Assembly (NCBI GenBank): GCA_033807775.1
Contig: CM066319.1
Span: forward strand, 140,108,983 to 140,172,982
DNA: 64,000 bases
Origin: Saussurea involucrata
Taxonomy: Eukaryota; Streptophyta; Magnoliopsida; Asterales; Asteraceae
Reading direction: 5' to 3'
Shown: positions 1 through 10,076 of the stretch, piece by piece
Layout: each line of letters opens with the position of its first letter
Numbering within the stretch: the stretch's first letter is position 1
The notes under the pieces: model-generated
What the model was told of the DNA's origin: nothing
Database searches by the model: none
Seen by the model: the letters and a program-made list of their open reading frames with translations, nothing else
Program-made: the position numbers and the translations under genes

Positions 1-68
1 ACGGTTTTTTACATAATTCTTTCACCCGCCTACCTCACTCTCCCCCGTCTAGTCCCATCTATGAACCC
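1..68. repeat. Fragment of a dispersed MITE end
   Basis: Bases around 20-46 match, in inverse orientation, bases around 38118-38146, and in direct orientation bases around 41577-41604; both of those lie in Tourist-like MITE copies. This is therefore a piece of the same repeat family, cut by the window edge and by the element that starts at 72. No coding content. Confidence 0.45.
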
Positions 69-71
69 TAA

Positions 72-465
72 GGGTGCGTTAGGTACACTGGACAGGACAG
101 AACAGAACAGTTCTACTGTCCCACGTTTGGCAGAACCTTTATGTGGAACAGACTGGAACAAGGTGGAACAAACTGGAACATGCCTGTTCCACCCCCACCC
201 CATGGAACAAGCTGGAACAAGGTGGAACAGACTTATGTTTTACTAATTTAACCTCAAAATAAAATCTAATTCTCTTCTAAAACATCAAATAAACCTTCTA
301 TTTCATATTTTGTTCATTCTTTAAATTTAGCAAGGGTAAATTGGTCAATGTTATCTGTTCTGTTCTATCCAGTTTTGTCTTACCAAACGTGGAACAACTG
401 TTCTGTCTTGTTCTGTTCTGTCCCACATTGTCCTGTCCTATCCTGTCTGCGTACCAAACGCACCC
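72..465. mobile_element. Tourist-like (PIF/Harbinger) MITE
   Basis: Terminal inverted repeats GGGTGCGTTAGGTAC and GTACCAAACGCACCC are flanked by a perfect TAA duplication (69-71 and 466-468). The interior is rich in GGAACA/TGTTCC-type runs and has no transposase. Same family as 43115-43546 and 1752-2311. It lies upstream of the first visible exon of the NET-domain gene, probably in an intron. Confidence 0.85.
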
Positions 466-479
466 TAATAGCTTTAGAT

Positions 480-932
480 TAGGGCTGTAAACGAGCCGAG
501 TCGAGTAGCATGTTATTTGAGATCGGCTTATCAGGCTTGAGCTCGACTAACTTTTTCAAAGTCGGGTTCGAGCTCGAATATTTTTTCAATGTGTGAGCTT
601 GGAGCTTGTTTATGAGCTCAAATTCGTGAACAATTAACTTGTTTATTTACTCAAGCTCGATGATTATTATATTTTTATTATATAATTTGTAAACATATAA
701 ATATGTCAGGCTCGAAAAAGTGTAAGCTCGAATGGATTGACTTGGCTCGACTCGTAAAGTTTATTGGAGCTTTCCAATGAGTCCAAGTCGAACATTGGTG
801 TTATAGAGCTCGACTCATTAAGTTAAGCGAACGTTGTTTTGTTATCGAGATCGACTCGAGCTTGATAATTATTAGGCTCGAGCTCGAGTAGCTCGTTAAA
901 AGTTCGACTCGTTTACTAAAATTATACCCCTA
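480..932. mobile_element. hAT-type MITE, GCTCGAG-rich family
   Basis: Ends TAGGGCTGTAAACGAG and a matching inverted CTCGTTTAC...CCCCTA are flanked by an 8-bp duplication with one mismatch (ctttagat at 472-479, cttcagat at 933-940). The interior is full of GCTCGA/TCGAGC motifs and has no ORF. A second, inverted and truncated copy lies at 7880-8302. Confidence 0.8.
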
Positions 933-995
933 CTTCAGATCCTTTTTGTTTTTCTTATTTACCGATTCCCTTTTTCTAAATATCGAAATACACAG

Positions 996-3900
996 GGTCC
1001 ACAAAATGAACGGAAGGGTAAACCAGGTAAATCGTTAACTGGTTGTTGCAATAGTGGATGTGCAAAGTTCTCTAAAATGGATACACATCCCAATAAAGGT
1101 TATCCTGATGAATCCAAGGTAACCTAAAGCCTACATTTCTCTTGATCTTGTCTTATATTTATTGTTATTAACGTAGTCCTTCATTTATGTAGTATGTTTG
1201 TGACGGGACTTTAAAACAAGCAAACGGGTCCCCGGATTATAAGGACGTGAATGAGTCGTTTTTGGGATCAAGTTCAAGAGAAGATAAAGAATATGGAGAG
1301 GTAGATATTTAAAAGCTTGTTATGAATTATCTTATATTATAAAGAGGCGTTTTCAGTTTTTCTTGGATTTTTAGGAGGTACAATTGTTTTTGCTTTACGT
1401 ACATACTTCTAAGCATCATATATATATATATATATATATGTAGAGTGAGGGAGATCGAGGGGAAACTGCAAAAATATGAAAAACTGAGGGGCATCCTGGT
1501 AACCATTCGTCTAGGCGGTATGCGCATGTGCATGTCGTCCAAATATTGAGATGTGCATACAAGTAAATGAATTTTTTTTTGGTTTTTATGCACATGTGCA
1601 TTATGCATGTGTGCATGTTACAAATTACTGCTATGCACATGTTCATACCGTTCAAATGAACGATTACCAGGGTGCTCCTTGGTTTTTCATTTTGGGGTTT
1701 TCCCTAAACCTCCCTCATTTGCAATAATATAGAAATATGAACAAACAGTAAGGTAATGTTTGGTATGCAGACAGGATTGGACGGGACGGGACGGGACTGG
1801 ACTGGACAATACAATTGTCTGTCTTGTGTTTGGTACGACTAGAACATGATAGGATAGAACTAGACAACTTTCCGTAAAAGTTGTTTGTTGATCGGTATCA
1901 GTGGAGGTGGTTGACGATGGTAGTGGTGGGGGCGATGAGTGATGGTTGTAGAGGTGGTGGAGGAGGTTGTTATAGTGGAGGAATAGGTAGTGGTGGCCGA
2001 TGGTGGCTACTGTACCGATGGTCGTAGCGGCGACGATGGGTGGTGGTGACCCTTAATACTAATACTATATTAGGATTATATATCAAATGGGGTAGATAAG
2101 TAATTTTTTAGTTTTTGTGTCATTTTTGTCCCATGCTGTTCCACCTATTTTGGTGGAACAAGAAAATACCCCTTTTTGTCCCACCCTGTCCAGTCCTTGC
2201 CACGCTAGGCGTGGGACAGTGAAATTTTGTCCAAACCCATGTCACGCCAAACATGGGACAGTGAGTTTTGTCCCGTTCTGTCCCGTCGTGTCCCATGTAC
2301 CAAACGCAGCCTCAATGAATATGAACAACCCTTCATTTGACACCCCCCCCACTTTTCCAGGTTAATGACGATTTGCAAGTTCTCTTGGTAAACAGAGGCC
2401 CTAAGGTTGAAGAAAAGATGGAGAAACATTCGGCTGAATTATCTGCAACGGTACAAATTCTGAAAGAATCCCAAATTCGATTTTTTTTTAGTTTGAGCAA
2501 ATACTATTTTTTACTCGGGGTATTATGACGGCCAGCCTGTGTTTTTGGCATCGTGACATCGGCATTTTTTTGGCTAATTTGATGACGAAATGTGTCCTCA
2601 GCTTGACCGCATGCAGGACAAACTCGAAGAGCTTCTCGATATCGTCATTTCCAGTTGCAGGTACGTTTTGTATCTACCAAGTTCAAAGGGTAATATGGTC
2701 ATTTTCCCTCTTTTATAACTAATTGTAGTTTCGTTGGTACCGGTAACCTGTTGATCTTGTAAAATTTGATAACGTGGGTTTACGAAAGGTTTAAATGGAT
2801 CAACAAGTTACCGGTCTTAAATGGATTACAAAATTTGGAAAATTTGAAACTTTGTTACATTGATTGAGAACAAACATTAAATTTCTTGTCACGCTAAATA
2901 GGAACTAAGGGGCTGTTTGGTTGGTTTTCTGTTAAGTCTTGTGTGGATTATTTTGCCTGTATAGAATGGGAAAGTTTTTGTTTGGGAAGGTCTTCTCAAT
3001 AGATAGGAGTGTGTTTTCTAATCGGGAGAGACTAGTTTGGATTTTTTTTGGCTTTCTGCATAAAGCTCTCTCATAAAAGCTTAGTGAATAAGCCACTCTC
3101 TATATCATTAAGCCACTACACAGTCATTTATAGCTGCCCGAATAAGCTGTGAGTTTCGTTAAGCTCATCAAGCTGCTAACAAACGGGCCCTAAGAGCATC
3201 TTCAACAACTATGATAAAATAGAAATTTAGGAGATTTTGTGGATCCAACAACTATGCTAAAATGTTATATAAAATAGAGTATAGAAGTTAGAGAATGTGG
3301 AAATCTCCAAATTTGGAGAAATCTCTAAAACTCGATATTTAAGAGAGAACATTTTAATTTTTGTACCACTAATAGGAGGCGTTGAAATTAAATGTTTAGG
3401 AGAGAGAAGTAATATTTTATTAAATGTATTGAATATTTTGATAATATAGTTAATGCTGGAACCTCTAAAATGAAATAACAGTTGCAGTTGGATGTAATTT
3501 TTTTAGAGATTTTGAATTCTGATACTCGATTTTAGAAAATTTATAGAGTATCTGCCGAGATGATCTTAGAGGCTGTTTGGTTGCTTTTCCATTAAGTCTT
3601 GTATGGATAAAGTTGTCTGGGTAGATTAATCAATCTGTATAGATTGAGAAGGTTTTGCTTGGGAGGGTTTTTTCATAGATGCATGGAGGGTGTTTTTTAA
3701 TTGGGAGGGGCAGTTTTGGAAGGAAAAAAAAAACTTGGCTTTCTGCATAAAGCTCTCCCTCCTAGAAGTTATTGAATGAACCACTCTTTATCATTAAGCC
3801 ACTACCAAACAGTCGTGTATAGGTAACCGAATAATCCATGAGTCCCATTAAGCCCGTTAAGCTGCTAACAAACAGGCAACTTTGTTACATTTTGATGCAT

Positions 3901-5242
3901 TTTCCTGTTAATAAGTTGGTGTCAAGCATTTGCACTTGCAGAAGTTGGAAAATTGGTCTACTTTTTAAATTGATGATATTTATCAGGCCAATGACCCTTG
4001 CGGAAAAGCTTCAGCTACGGAGATTGATCGAAAACTTGCCTCCAAAAAACCTGGATCGGGTCGTTGAAATCATACGGCGTGGAAAGCGTTCAGAAAACCA
4101 ATCTAGTCATCATATGACCATCGATCTACAACATGAGGCAATACAAACATGTTCTGTGTTTTGAAGTTTATGATATAGACCTGGGGTCATGTGAGACCCA
4201 TGAGACCACATAATAACACTGAATCTTCGTAGCAATACATTGTGAAGGTACAAAAGAACACTGAACCTTTGCAGCAAAACCACCATTAAGGTAAAACACC
4301 ATGAAAGTTTGTTTTTGTACCTTAATGGTGGTTTTGCTGTGAAGGTTCAGTGTGTTTTTGTGTCTGCACAGCTCGTCTCACAGGTTTCTTGAAAACAGAT
4401 CGGTCTCACGAAGGATTGTGTGAGAAGTTGAGGTTAACGTGAGAAGTTGAGGTCAACGTGAGAAGCATGACAAGTGGATCTGCACCATTGATCACTTTTA
4501 ATCCAATGCCCTTCCATGAATTGCGCCTTAGAAGGGAATTGATCCGGTGCATCTTATCTGGTGCGTCTCATCCTAATGTGCGTTCATTTCTCATCCAACG
4601 GTTGATAACTATTTCTCACGCTTCTCAGTTAACATCAACTTCTCACCGGAACACAACCCTATATATAAGGGTAAGGTTCAGGGAAAATCGCAAAGAAAAA
4701 AAAAAGCTGAGGAACATCCTGGTAACTTTCATCTTCATCCGGAGGGTATGCACATTTGAGTACAAATAATTTGTAACATACACATGTGCATAAAAACCAA
4801 AAAACAGCTCCCGTTATTTATATGCACATGTGCATACCATCCAGATGAACGGTTACCAGAGTGTTTCTTAGGGGCCGTATACCAAATGCTTACCCGGGTA
4901 AGCGCTTACCAAGTCACATTACCTACCGGATTAATATGGCAAGGACCAAAATTTTTACCCGGTAAGAGCGAATGCAAGGACCGAGAGTCTTACCCGGTAA
5001 GTATGGACGACGACTCTTACCACGGTTAGCGCTTACCGGGTGAATTGTTGCATACGAAACCGATTTTGTTGACGAAAATCTTACCCGGTAAGAAAGCAAT
5101 AGTGTTAAATTTACTGGTAAGCGCTTACCCGAGTAATCATTTGGTAAACGGCCCCTTAGTTTTTCATTTTTGAGGTTTTGCCTTGACCCCCCCCCCTTCT
5201 CTCTCTATATATATATACCCTCTCTCTCTCTCTCTCTATATA

Positions 5243-5275
<33 letters not shown>

Positions 5276-5533
5276 GGCAAGTAGTCACACACACTCCTCA
5301 CCTTTGGTGAAACTTGAACCCTTAACTTTCAGGGAGGCTAGGCTTTATCAGTAACTTGGATACCATTGGGCCAATGACCCTTTGGTAACCTGCTCTATGT
5401 TTTTAGTCAAAAACAACATTATCGTTCTCTAAACCGTCATGATGTGGTTATTATCTTGCAGGACGATCTAACGTTGTGGAGATTATATTTTTACGTTAAG
5501 GCGGTCGAAAATGCTCGAAAGCTTTTGGTGTAG
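996..5533 (+). CDS. BET-type NET-domain protein, 3' part of gene
   Basis: Six exons join in frame: 996-1118, 1193-1300, 2361-2450, 2602-2660, 3987-4137, 5462-5533 (stop TAG 5531-5533), giving the last 200 residues. The first visible exon encodes a short Cys cluster (TGCCNSGCAKF). The third and fourth encode a Glu/Lys-rich, probably coiled-coil stretch. The last two encode a complete NET (extra-terminal) domain, recognisable by PMTLAEKLQLRRLIENLPP, LDRVVEIIRR and LTLWRLYFYVKAVENARKLL. NET domains in BET proteins bind short motifs in chromatin regulators, so a nuclear role is likely. No bromodomain is seen here; one could lie left of the window, or this may be a NET-only plant protein. The intron after 4137 would use a GC donor (GAG|GCAATA). 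Introns carry MITEs, foldbacks and a SINE. Confidence 0.8.
1440..1715. repeat. Foldback element, family A
   Basis: Two arms of about 100 bp are inverted copies: a unit with gaaaaactgagg, cctggtaac and gtatgcgcatgtgcat on the left returns as atgcacatg, gattaccagg and ttggtttttcatttt on the right. It abuts a (TA)n run at 1420-1439. No ORF of note. Other copies are at 4664-5200, 8790-9035 and 9300-9535. Confidence 0.7.
1752..2311. mobile_element. Tourist-like MITE
   Basis: Terminal repeats related to those of 72-465 (GGTAATGTTTGGTATGC and GTACCAAACGCAGCC). Flanks are taa (1749-1751) and tca (2312-2314), a decayed TAA duplication. The interior has a G-rich GGTGG stretch at 1900-2050. It sits in the NET gene intron, ending about 50 bases before the exon at 2361. 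Confidence 0.7.
2909..3190. mobile_element. Tourist-like MITE, GGGGCTGTTTGGTT family
   Basis: Ends GGGGCTGTTTGGTTGG and AACAAACGGGCCC, flanked by TAA at 2906-2908 and 3191-3193. Homologous copies are at 3569-3878 and 12973-13276. Intronic in the NET gene. The right-hand TAA is also the left flank of the next element. Confidence 0.85.
3194..3565. mobile_element. Tourist-like MITE, GAGCATCTCCAAC family
   Basis: Begins GAGCATCTTCAACAAC and ends with the inverted GAGATGATC, flanked by TAA (3191-3193) and TTA (3566-3568). Better-kept family members are at 44955-45291 and 38621-39474. It has no ORF. It occupies exactly the space between two other MITEs. Confidence 0.75.
3569..3878. mobile_element. 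Tourist-like MITE, second GGGGCTGTTTGGTT copy
   Basis: Begins GAGGCTGTTTGGTTGC and ends CTAACAAACAGGCA. It is collinear with 2909-3190 and 12973-13276. The left flank TTA is shared with the preceding element; the right flank is decayed. It ends about 110 bases before the NET exon at 3987. Confidence 0.7.
4186..4420. repeat. Foldback repeat with near-perfect 32-bp arms
   Basis: The arm at about 4261-4292 (ctgaacctttgcagcaaaac and onward) returns inverted at 4319-4350, with a loop of about 26 bases. Outer sequence (gagaccc... and ...ggtctcac) is weakly inverted too. A transcript would form a strong hairpin inside the last NET intron. No ORF. Confidence 0.6.
4430..4660 (+). repeat. Dispersed repeat, family B (GTGAGAAGTT...)
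   Basis: Shares collinear motifs (gtgagaagtt, gatcacttttaat, aattgatccggtgcat, ttctcatc.aacggttgataac, caccggaac) with 9040-9240, and looser versions at 40995-41240, 45775-46005 and a fragment at 6138-6215. No ORF and no clear terminal repeat. It lies directly next to family A foldbacks in two places. Confidence 0.6.
4664..5200. repeat. Foldback element, family A, split by a MITE
   Basis: The left arm (agctgaggaacatcctggtaac, cacatgtgcat) and the inverted right arm (gtgcataccatccagatgaacggttaccag, then gtttttcatttttgagg) belong to one foldback copy. The right arm is interrupted by the MITE at 4871-5155. Followed by CT/TA/TG microsatellites. Confidence 0.65.
4871..5155. mobile_element. Tourist-like MITE, TTACCCGGTAAG family
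   Basis: Ends GGGGCCGTATACCAAATG and CATTTGGTAAACGGCCCC, flanked by TTA at 4868-4870 and 5156-5158. The interior has several TTACCCGGTAAG palindromes. Homologous to 13280-13564. It is inserted in a foldback inside the last NET-gene intron. Confidence 0.85.
5200..5275. repeat. Compound microsatellite (CT, TA, TG)
   Basis: Runs of (CT)n, (TA)n, (TG)n and (TA)n follow each other between the foldback and the SINE. Confidence 0.9.
5281..5393 (-). mobile_element. tRNA-derived SINE
   Basis: Read on the minus strand it has an A-box-like TGGCCCAATGG and a B-box-like GGTTCAAGTTT spaced about 48 bases apart, as in a tRNA-type Pol III promoter. The body cannot fold as a functional tRNA, so it is a SINE and not a tRNA gene. 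It lies in the last NET intron. Confidence 0.6.
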
Positions 5534-7262
5534 CCGTGGTTAACCATACCTTTTTTGCAAGGCCAATCAAGTTCCTTAATCCTAAGAGCAAGATCCTCTT
5601 TTTTGCACTTTTTCTGGCCACATCAGTATCGGCGCCAACTCAACAAATTATAAAAACTCTTATATGGATGTTAGGGTGAGAGCGGAAAATGTGTACATAC
5701 AACAAGTAACACAACAGAAGTTTGTTTGTGTGGATTGTCCAAACAAAGTACTCGTTTTTGGCCAATAGTACAAGTACCGGAAGTGGACGGGGCTCGAAGA
5801 TTGGTTTTTTGTCGATGAAACAAAATTTGTTGTTATATGTTTTTCTCTTAGTTTCTTTGCATATGTTATCAAGAACGTAGTGGGTTTTGTTTTTCCTGGT
5901 TCGATAACCGTGTTGCACACTACAATTCATGTATGTATATATGGCATTGGGATCGATAATTGATCCTGGTCCGGCCCAGTCTGGACCGATTGATTTCTAT
6001 CTTTTGGAAAGCGTCTTTGTTTGATCCAATCCAAATAAAACGTGGTCAAAGCCCAAAGGTCCGAGAAAACAGTTGGATTTTTGATATATTAATTCGGGAA
6101 GTTGACTCAAATAGTAACGTTTGATTAACTTTTAATCTCAAGGCCACCCATGAATCGTGGGATTGATCTCGGTGCATCTCATCAGAATGTGATAACCACT
6201 TCTCACATTAACTCAACGGGACTCGACCATGTAAAATGTCTCGGCCTTCTAAACCCTATTTTGAGTAAACAAAACCTGGGTCTTGTTAGGTTTAGCTTAA
6301 CTAGGGTTTTTTGGGGGTGGGCTTTAATCTGACCTTAAACAAAGTTGATTAGCCATTGGGGTTGGGCATGGAGTCGGACCCTGTTCTATGATCTCTGGTT
6401 AAGGACGTAACCAGTCAAAGCTGAGGGCAAGCCTAAACATCAATTGTTGCCCATTTTAAGCTTCAAAATCAAACAGCAATGGTCGTGCAATAGTAGTGGT
6501 GGTAGCAGTCAGAACCAAGAGCAAGAACATAAACCGACACAATTTTGAAGGGACCGATTTGGGACCCAAGCTCAATTGGAACCAGTCGGGTTGATTTATC
6601 ATCTCTACTCTAGTTGTAGCTACTAGCTAGGGATGCACAAGAGCCCAAACTTTAGATGTGAAAATAGTACCGGCCGGGCTTTTTAGGCATGACTTCTCTG
6701 ATTATTCAGGTTCGGCTTCAACTTGACGTTGAAAATAAAGTTGGTTAGATCGGGCTTTAAGACCGACCAGGCTTTAGATGTGAAAATAGAACTGATTGGA
6801 CTTTTTAAACCAGACTTGTCTGATTTTTTACGGTTAAAGCTAACCGGACGTTGAAAATAAAGTCGGTTAGATCAGACCTCGCATGGACATGGCCCTGGCC
6901 CCGGACCATTCCACTAAAACTAAAAAAAATACATTTTTATTTCCATATAATTTATTTATTTCTGAATAATAATAATAATATAAGTATTATTATTGTTAAA
7001 GTACAATAAGGAGATAGACTATAGTAATCACCAAATCAAGAAATGCAGAGAGCAAAGCATATTGATATAATGATACAGAAACCAAATCCATCATCATCAT
7101 CATTATCATCTCCATCGCAAAACCTAATTTCGTTTTCAAATAAATCTACTTGATTCCATGGATACGGTTAGGACGAAGATCATCATACCTTAGCTTCAAA
7201 CATGGAGGACGAAAATTGATTCATTATTCAGCATTTAATCAACGTCGTCTCCATGAATCAAA
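5534..7262. other. Intergenic region without a recognised gene
   Basis: Lies between the NET gene stop and the convergent 119-aa gene. It includes a fragment of repeat family B (6138-6215) and an approximate tandem duplication of about 118 bp (6650-6770 and 6771-6886, sharing tttagatgtgaaaatag and gacgttgaaaataaagt). Short frames here resemble nothing I know. Confidence 0.6.
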
Positions 7263-7622
7263 TTACGAAACCCTAGGGGAACAACGGCGCAATTCATCTT
7301 CTATCCTTTTCAGAGGAGCAGGATTGACTTGCATAAACAAATAATTACCAGCAAACAAATCGCCGAAATGCGATTGACTGTCCCTGAGCCTCTTCAGAAC
7401 TTTCGCCATGGAAATCATAACCACACGAGCTCTCCTCCTCATGAACTTCCTCAAGCTCGGGATCTTCATCTTCAACCTCTTCCTCATGTGCACTCTCTTC
7501 AATCTGGAAGACCGTTGGATTCTCGCCTTCATTTCATCAATCGCTCTCTTCATTACTTCCTCGTAATCATTCTCGCCTTCGTTCTGCAGTCTGTGGTATG
7601 AAAATCCGGTCGCCGGTGCCAT
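7263..7622 (-). CDS. Small plant-specific protein of unknown function, 119 aa
   Basis: A single uninterrupted exon encodes a very basic protein. It starts MAPATGFSYHRLQNEGE. The middle is Arg/Lys-rich (residues about 32-80), with KIPSLRKFMRRRARVV followed by AKVLKRLRDSQSHFGDLFA. The C-terminal part has GNYLFMQVNPAPLKR. This layout, with the conserved HFGDLFAGNYLFMQVNP block, is what I recall of a family of short plant proteins without known function. The basic stretch could direct it to the nucleus or to RNA, but that is a guess. No transmembrane segment is seen. The ATG at 7620-7622 gives the family-like N-terminus. Confidence 0.7.
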   Translation of the reverse strand: MAPATGFSYHRLQNEGENDYEEVMKRAIDEMKARIQRSSRLKRVHMRKRLKMKIPSLRKFMRRRARVVMISMAKVLKRLRDSQSHFGDLFAGNYLFMQVNPAPLKRIEDELRRCSPRVS

Positions 7623-7879
7623 TTGGATTCCGGTGGATTTGGTGGAAGTTGCCAGCGGTGGTAGGTTGGTTTATATGAGAGCCGGAAGCATTGAATGCTG
7701 AACGGGGTGGTAGATGGTGAGTGAGATGATCCAAAAAAACAAGTTAAAGATCATTTCACAAAAGCATATGATTAATGAGAACCATTACATTAATTTATAA
7801 TTTTTATCTTTTTCTTGTTCAATAAAAATAAACAACTAAAAATCTTTTTCTTATTTTTAATTTATAAACTATTATACAG

Positions 7880-8302
7880 GGTGTAAACAAGTCGAACTTT
7901 TAATGAGCTACACAAACTCGTTTATTTCAAGCTCGAGCTTAATAATTATCGAGTTCGATTCGATCTCTAATTCAAAATAAAACTCTTTTAACTTGTTGAG
8001 CCGAACTCCATAAAAACAATGTTCGACTCGACTCGTACGAAAACTCGATTAAACTTCACGAGTCGATTCAAGCTGAACCGAGTCATTCGAGCATACACTT
8101 TTCGAGCCAAACATTTTTATATTCTTACAAATTATAAATCTAAATATAAAAATTGTCGATATTATGTAAATAAACAAGTTAATCGATCTCGAACTCGAGC
8201 TCATAAACGGTCATTGAGTTCAAACATTGCTATTTGAGTGGGGGCTCGAATCAAGCTCAAGTATGATATATTTTTTTTCGAGCCGAACTCGAATAACATG
8301 AT
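7880..8302. mobile_element. hAT-type MITE, inverted truncated copy
   Basis: Begins AGGGTGTAAACAAGTCGAAC and is collinear, in reverse, with 480-932. It lacks about 25-30 bases expected at the right end, which stops at CTCGAATAACATG. Rich in TCGAG motifs; no ORF. Confidence 0.65.
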
Positions 8303-8789
8303 AAAAAAGACATTATAGTACATACACAAAGGAAATTAACACATCATAATGTAATATATTTTTATTATAAATAATATATTTTTATTAAACAAATTCTAGC
8401 TTTTAGGGTTTTTATGTGTGGGGTATATTTTTTAAAGCAAAATATTTATATAAAGTAAATACTGATATACATTGTTTATTTTTAGACAAATTTTAATTTT
8501 GAAGAAATTGAGTTCAAATAATGTTGGACCACTAATTAATAATCCTTTTGGTGTATGTGATGTGGGATATTATTGTTGCCAAGATAAAAAAAAAGGTGAG
8601 GAAATTTTAAATAAGATCACGGTGAAAGGAAAAGGGGGACTTAGGTTAGGTTAGGTTTGGTTAGTGTGTCCACTTCATTAAACATGAAATTGACCTGCAC
8701 CACACCTAATAAATTAATATCAAATTGACAAATAACTAAATCAGGTACTAATAATAGATACCGATATATACAGAAAGAGAGGGGAAGGT

Positions 8790-9035
8790 TAAGGGACTCC
8801 AAAAAAATAAAAATAAACGAGTAACATCCTGGTAAATCGTTCATCTGGACGGTATGTATATTTCTATACAAGTGATTGACTTGTTTTTTGGTTTTTATAT
8901 ACGTGTGTGCATGTTACTAATAATAGATGCTGATATTGCATGTTACAAATTACTTTGTATGCGCATGTGCATACCGGCGAGATGAACGACTATCATAGTG
9001 TTCCTCAGTTTTTCATTTTTTTGCAGTTTTCCCCG
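8790..9035. repeat. Foldback element, family A
   Basis: Left arm with cgagtaacatcctggtaaatcgttcatctggacggtatg (about 8817-8855); inverted right arm with gcatgtgcataccggcgagatgaacg and a degraded ggtaaccagg block (about 8960-9010), ending tttttcatttttttgcagttttcc. The interior contains further alternating purine-pyrimidine gcatgtgtgcat runs. Confidence 0.55.
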
Positions 9036-9039
9036 TGAG

Positions 9040-9240
9040 AAGTTAAGGTTAACTTGAGAAGTGGATCTGAACCGTTGATCACTTTTAATCAAATGTCCTC
9101 CCATGAATTGCGTCTTAGAAAGGAATTGATCCGGTGCATTTTATCTCGGTGCATCTCACTCTAACGTGCGTCCATTTCTCATCAAACGGTTGATAACCAC
9201 TTCTCATACTTCTCACTTTAACATCAACTTATCACCGGAA
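9040..9240 (+). repeat. Dispersed repeat, family B
   Basis: Collinear with 4430-4660 over almost its full length (gtgagaagtt, ccgttgatcacttttaat, aggaattgatccggtgcat, aaacggttgataaccactt). Directly followed by (CA)n, (TA)n and (GA)n microsatellites. Confidence 0.6.
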
Positions 9241-9246
9241 CCCAAC

Positions 9247-9299
<53 letters not shown>

Positions 9300-9300
<1 letters not shown>

Positions 9301-9535
9301 AGAAGGTTCAAGGGAAAACCTCAATAAATGGAAAACTAAGGAACACTCATCTGGACGACATGCATTTGTGCATACAGGTAAATTAAGTTGTTGTTTTTTA
9401 TGCACTTGTGCATATGCACGTGTGCATGTTACAAATTATCTGTATGCACAAGTGCATACCGTCCAGATGAAGGGCTAGTAAAGTGTTCTTTAGTTTTCCG
9501 TTTATTTGAGGTTTTTACCTGAACTTGACCCTATA
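9300..9535. repeat. Foldback element, family A, between microsatellites
   Basis: Preceded by (CA)n(TA)n(GA)n at about 9246-9300 and followed by (TA)n at 9533-9555. The arms pair through gcatttgtgcata...tatgcacaagtgcat and the CTCATCTGGACG/CGTCCAGATGAAG blocks. Confidence 0.65.
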
Positions 9536-9575
9536 TATATATATATATATATATATTACTTCTTACCGGAACCCA

Positions 9576-9628
<53 letters not shown>

Positions 9629-9835
9629 TCGGGTTCAAACGAGAACAATACTTATTTAAAAGAACACGAGAACGAACAAAATCATTAGTGACTTTAAATT
9701 AACGCACGAAAAAAGACTTTGGCCGCGGCTTCAGGTCCGCATGGCTTTTTTGCACATTAATGTAAAATCACTAATGATTTTGTTTATTCTCGTGTTCTTT
9801 AAAATAGTTACGGTTCTCATTTGATCCTCCGTTTA
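9629..9835. repeat. Foldback element, family C, between microsatellites
   Basis: The left arm (gggttcaaacgagaac, aagaacacgagaacgaacaa, aatcattagtga) returns inverted on the right (tcactaatgattttgttt, attctcgtgttctt, ggttctcatttgatcc). It is flanked by (TA)n(GA)n at 9578-9628 and (TA)n at 9835-9844. Confidence 0.7.
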
Positions 9836-9847
9836 TATATATATAAT

Positions 9848-10043
9848 AGAGGGAGAATCAAATGAAAATGCTAACTATTTAAAAAAAATACGAAAATCAT
9901 GCCACGTGATCACATGTGATTTTACATTAGGTGTGTGTGCGACTTTGACCACGTCTTCAAGTCGTGGCGCAAAGTCGTGTGACTCACATACGTGATGTTA
10001 GTGTAAAATCACATGTGATTCGATCGTTTTCTTATTCTCTTAA

Positions 10044-10045
<2 letters not shown>
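9848..10045. repeat. Foldback element, family C relative
   Basis: The left arm (gagaatcaaatgaaaatg, cacatgtgattttacatta) and the right arm (agtgtaaaatcacatgtgatt, tcgttttcttattctctt) are inverted copies. It is followed by (TA)n(GA)n at 10045-10076. It shares the general design, but not full sequence, with 9629-9835. Confidence 0.6.

Positions 10046-10076
<31 letters not shown>

Noticed and set aside
1327..1655. 93-aa and 79-aa minus-strand frames
   Set aside because: They overlap the family A foldback and a (TA)n tract, with no recognisable domain.
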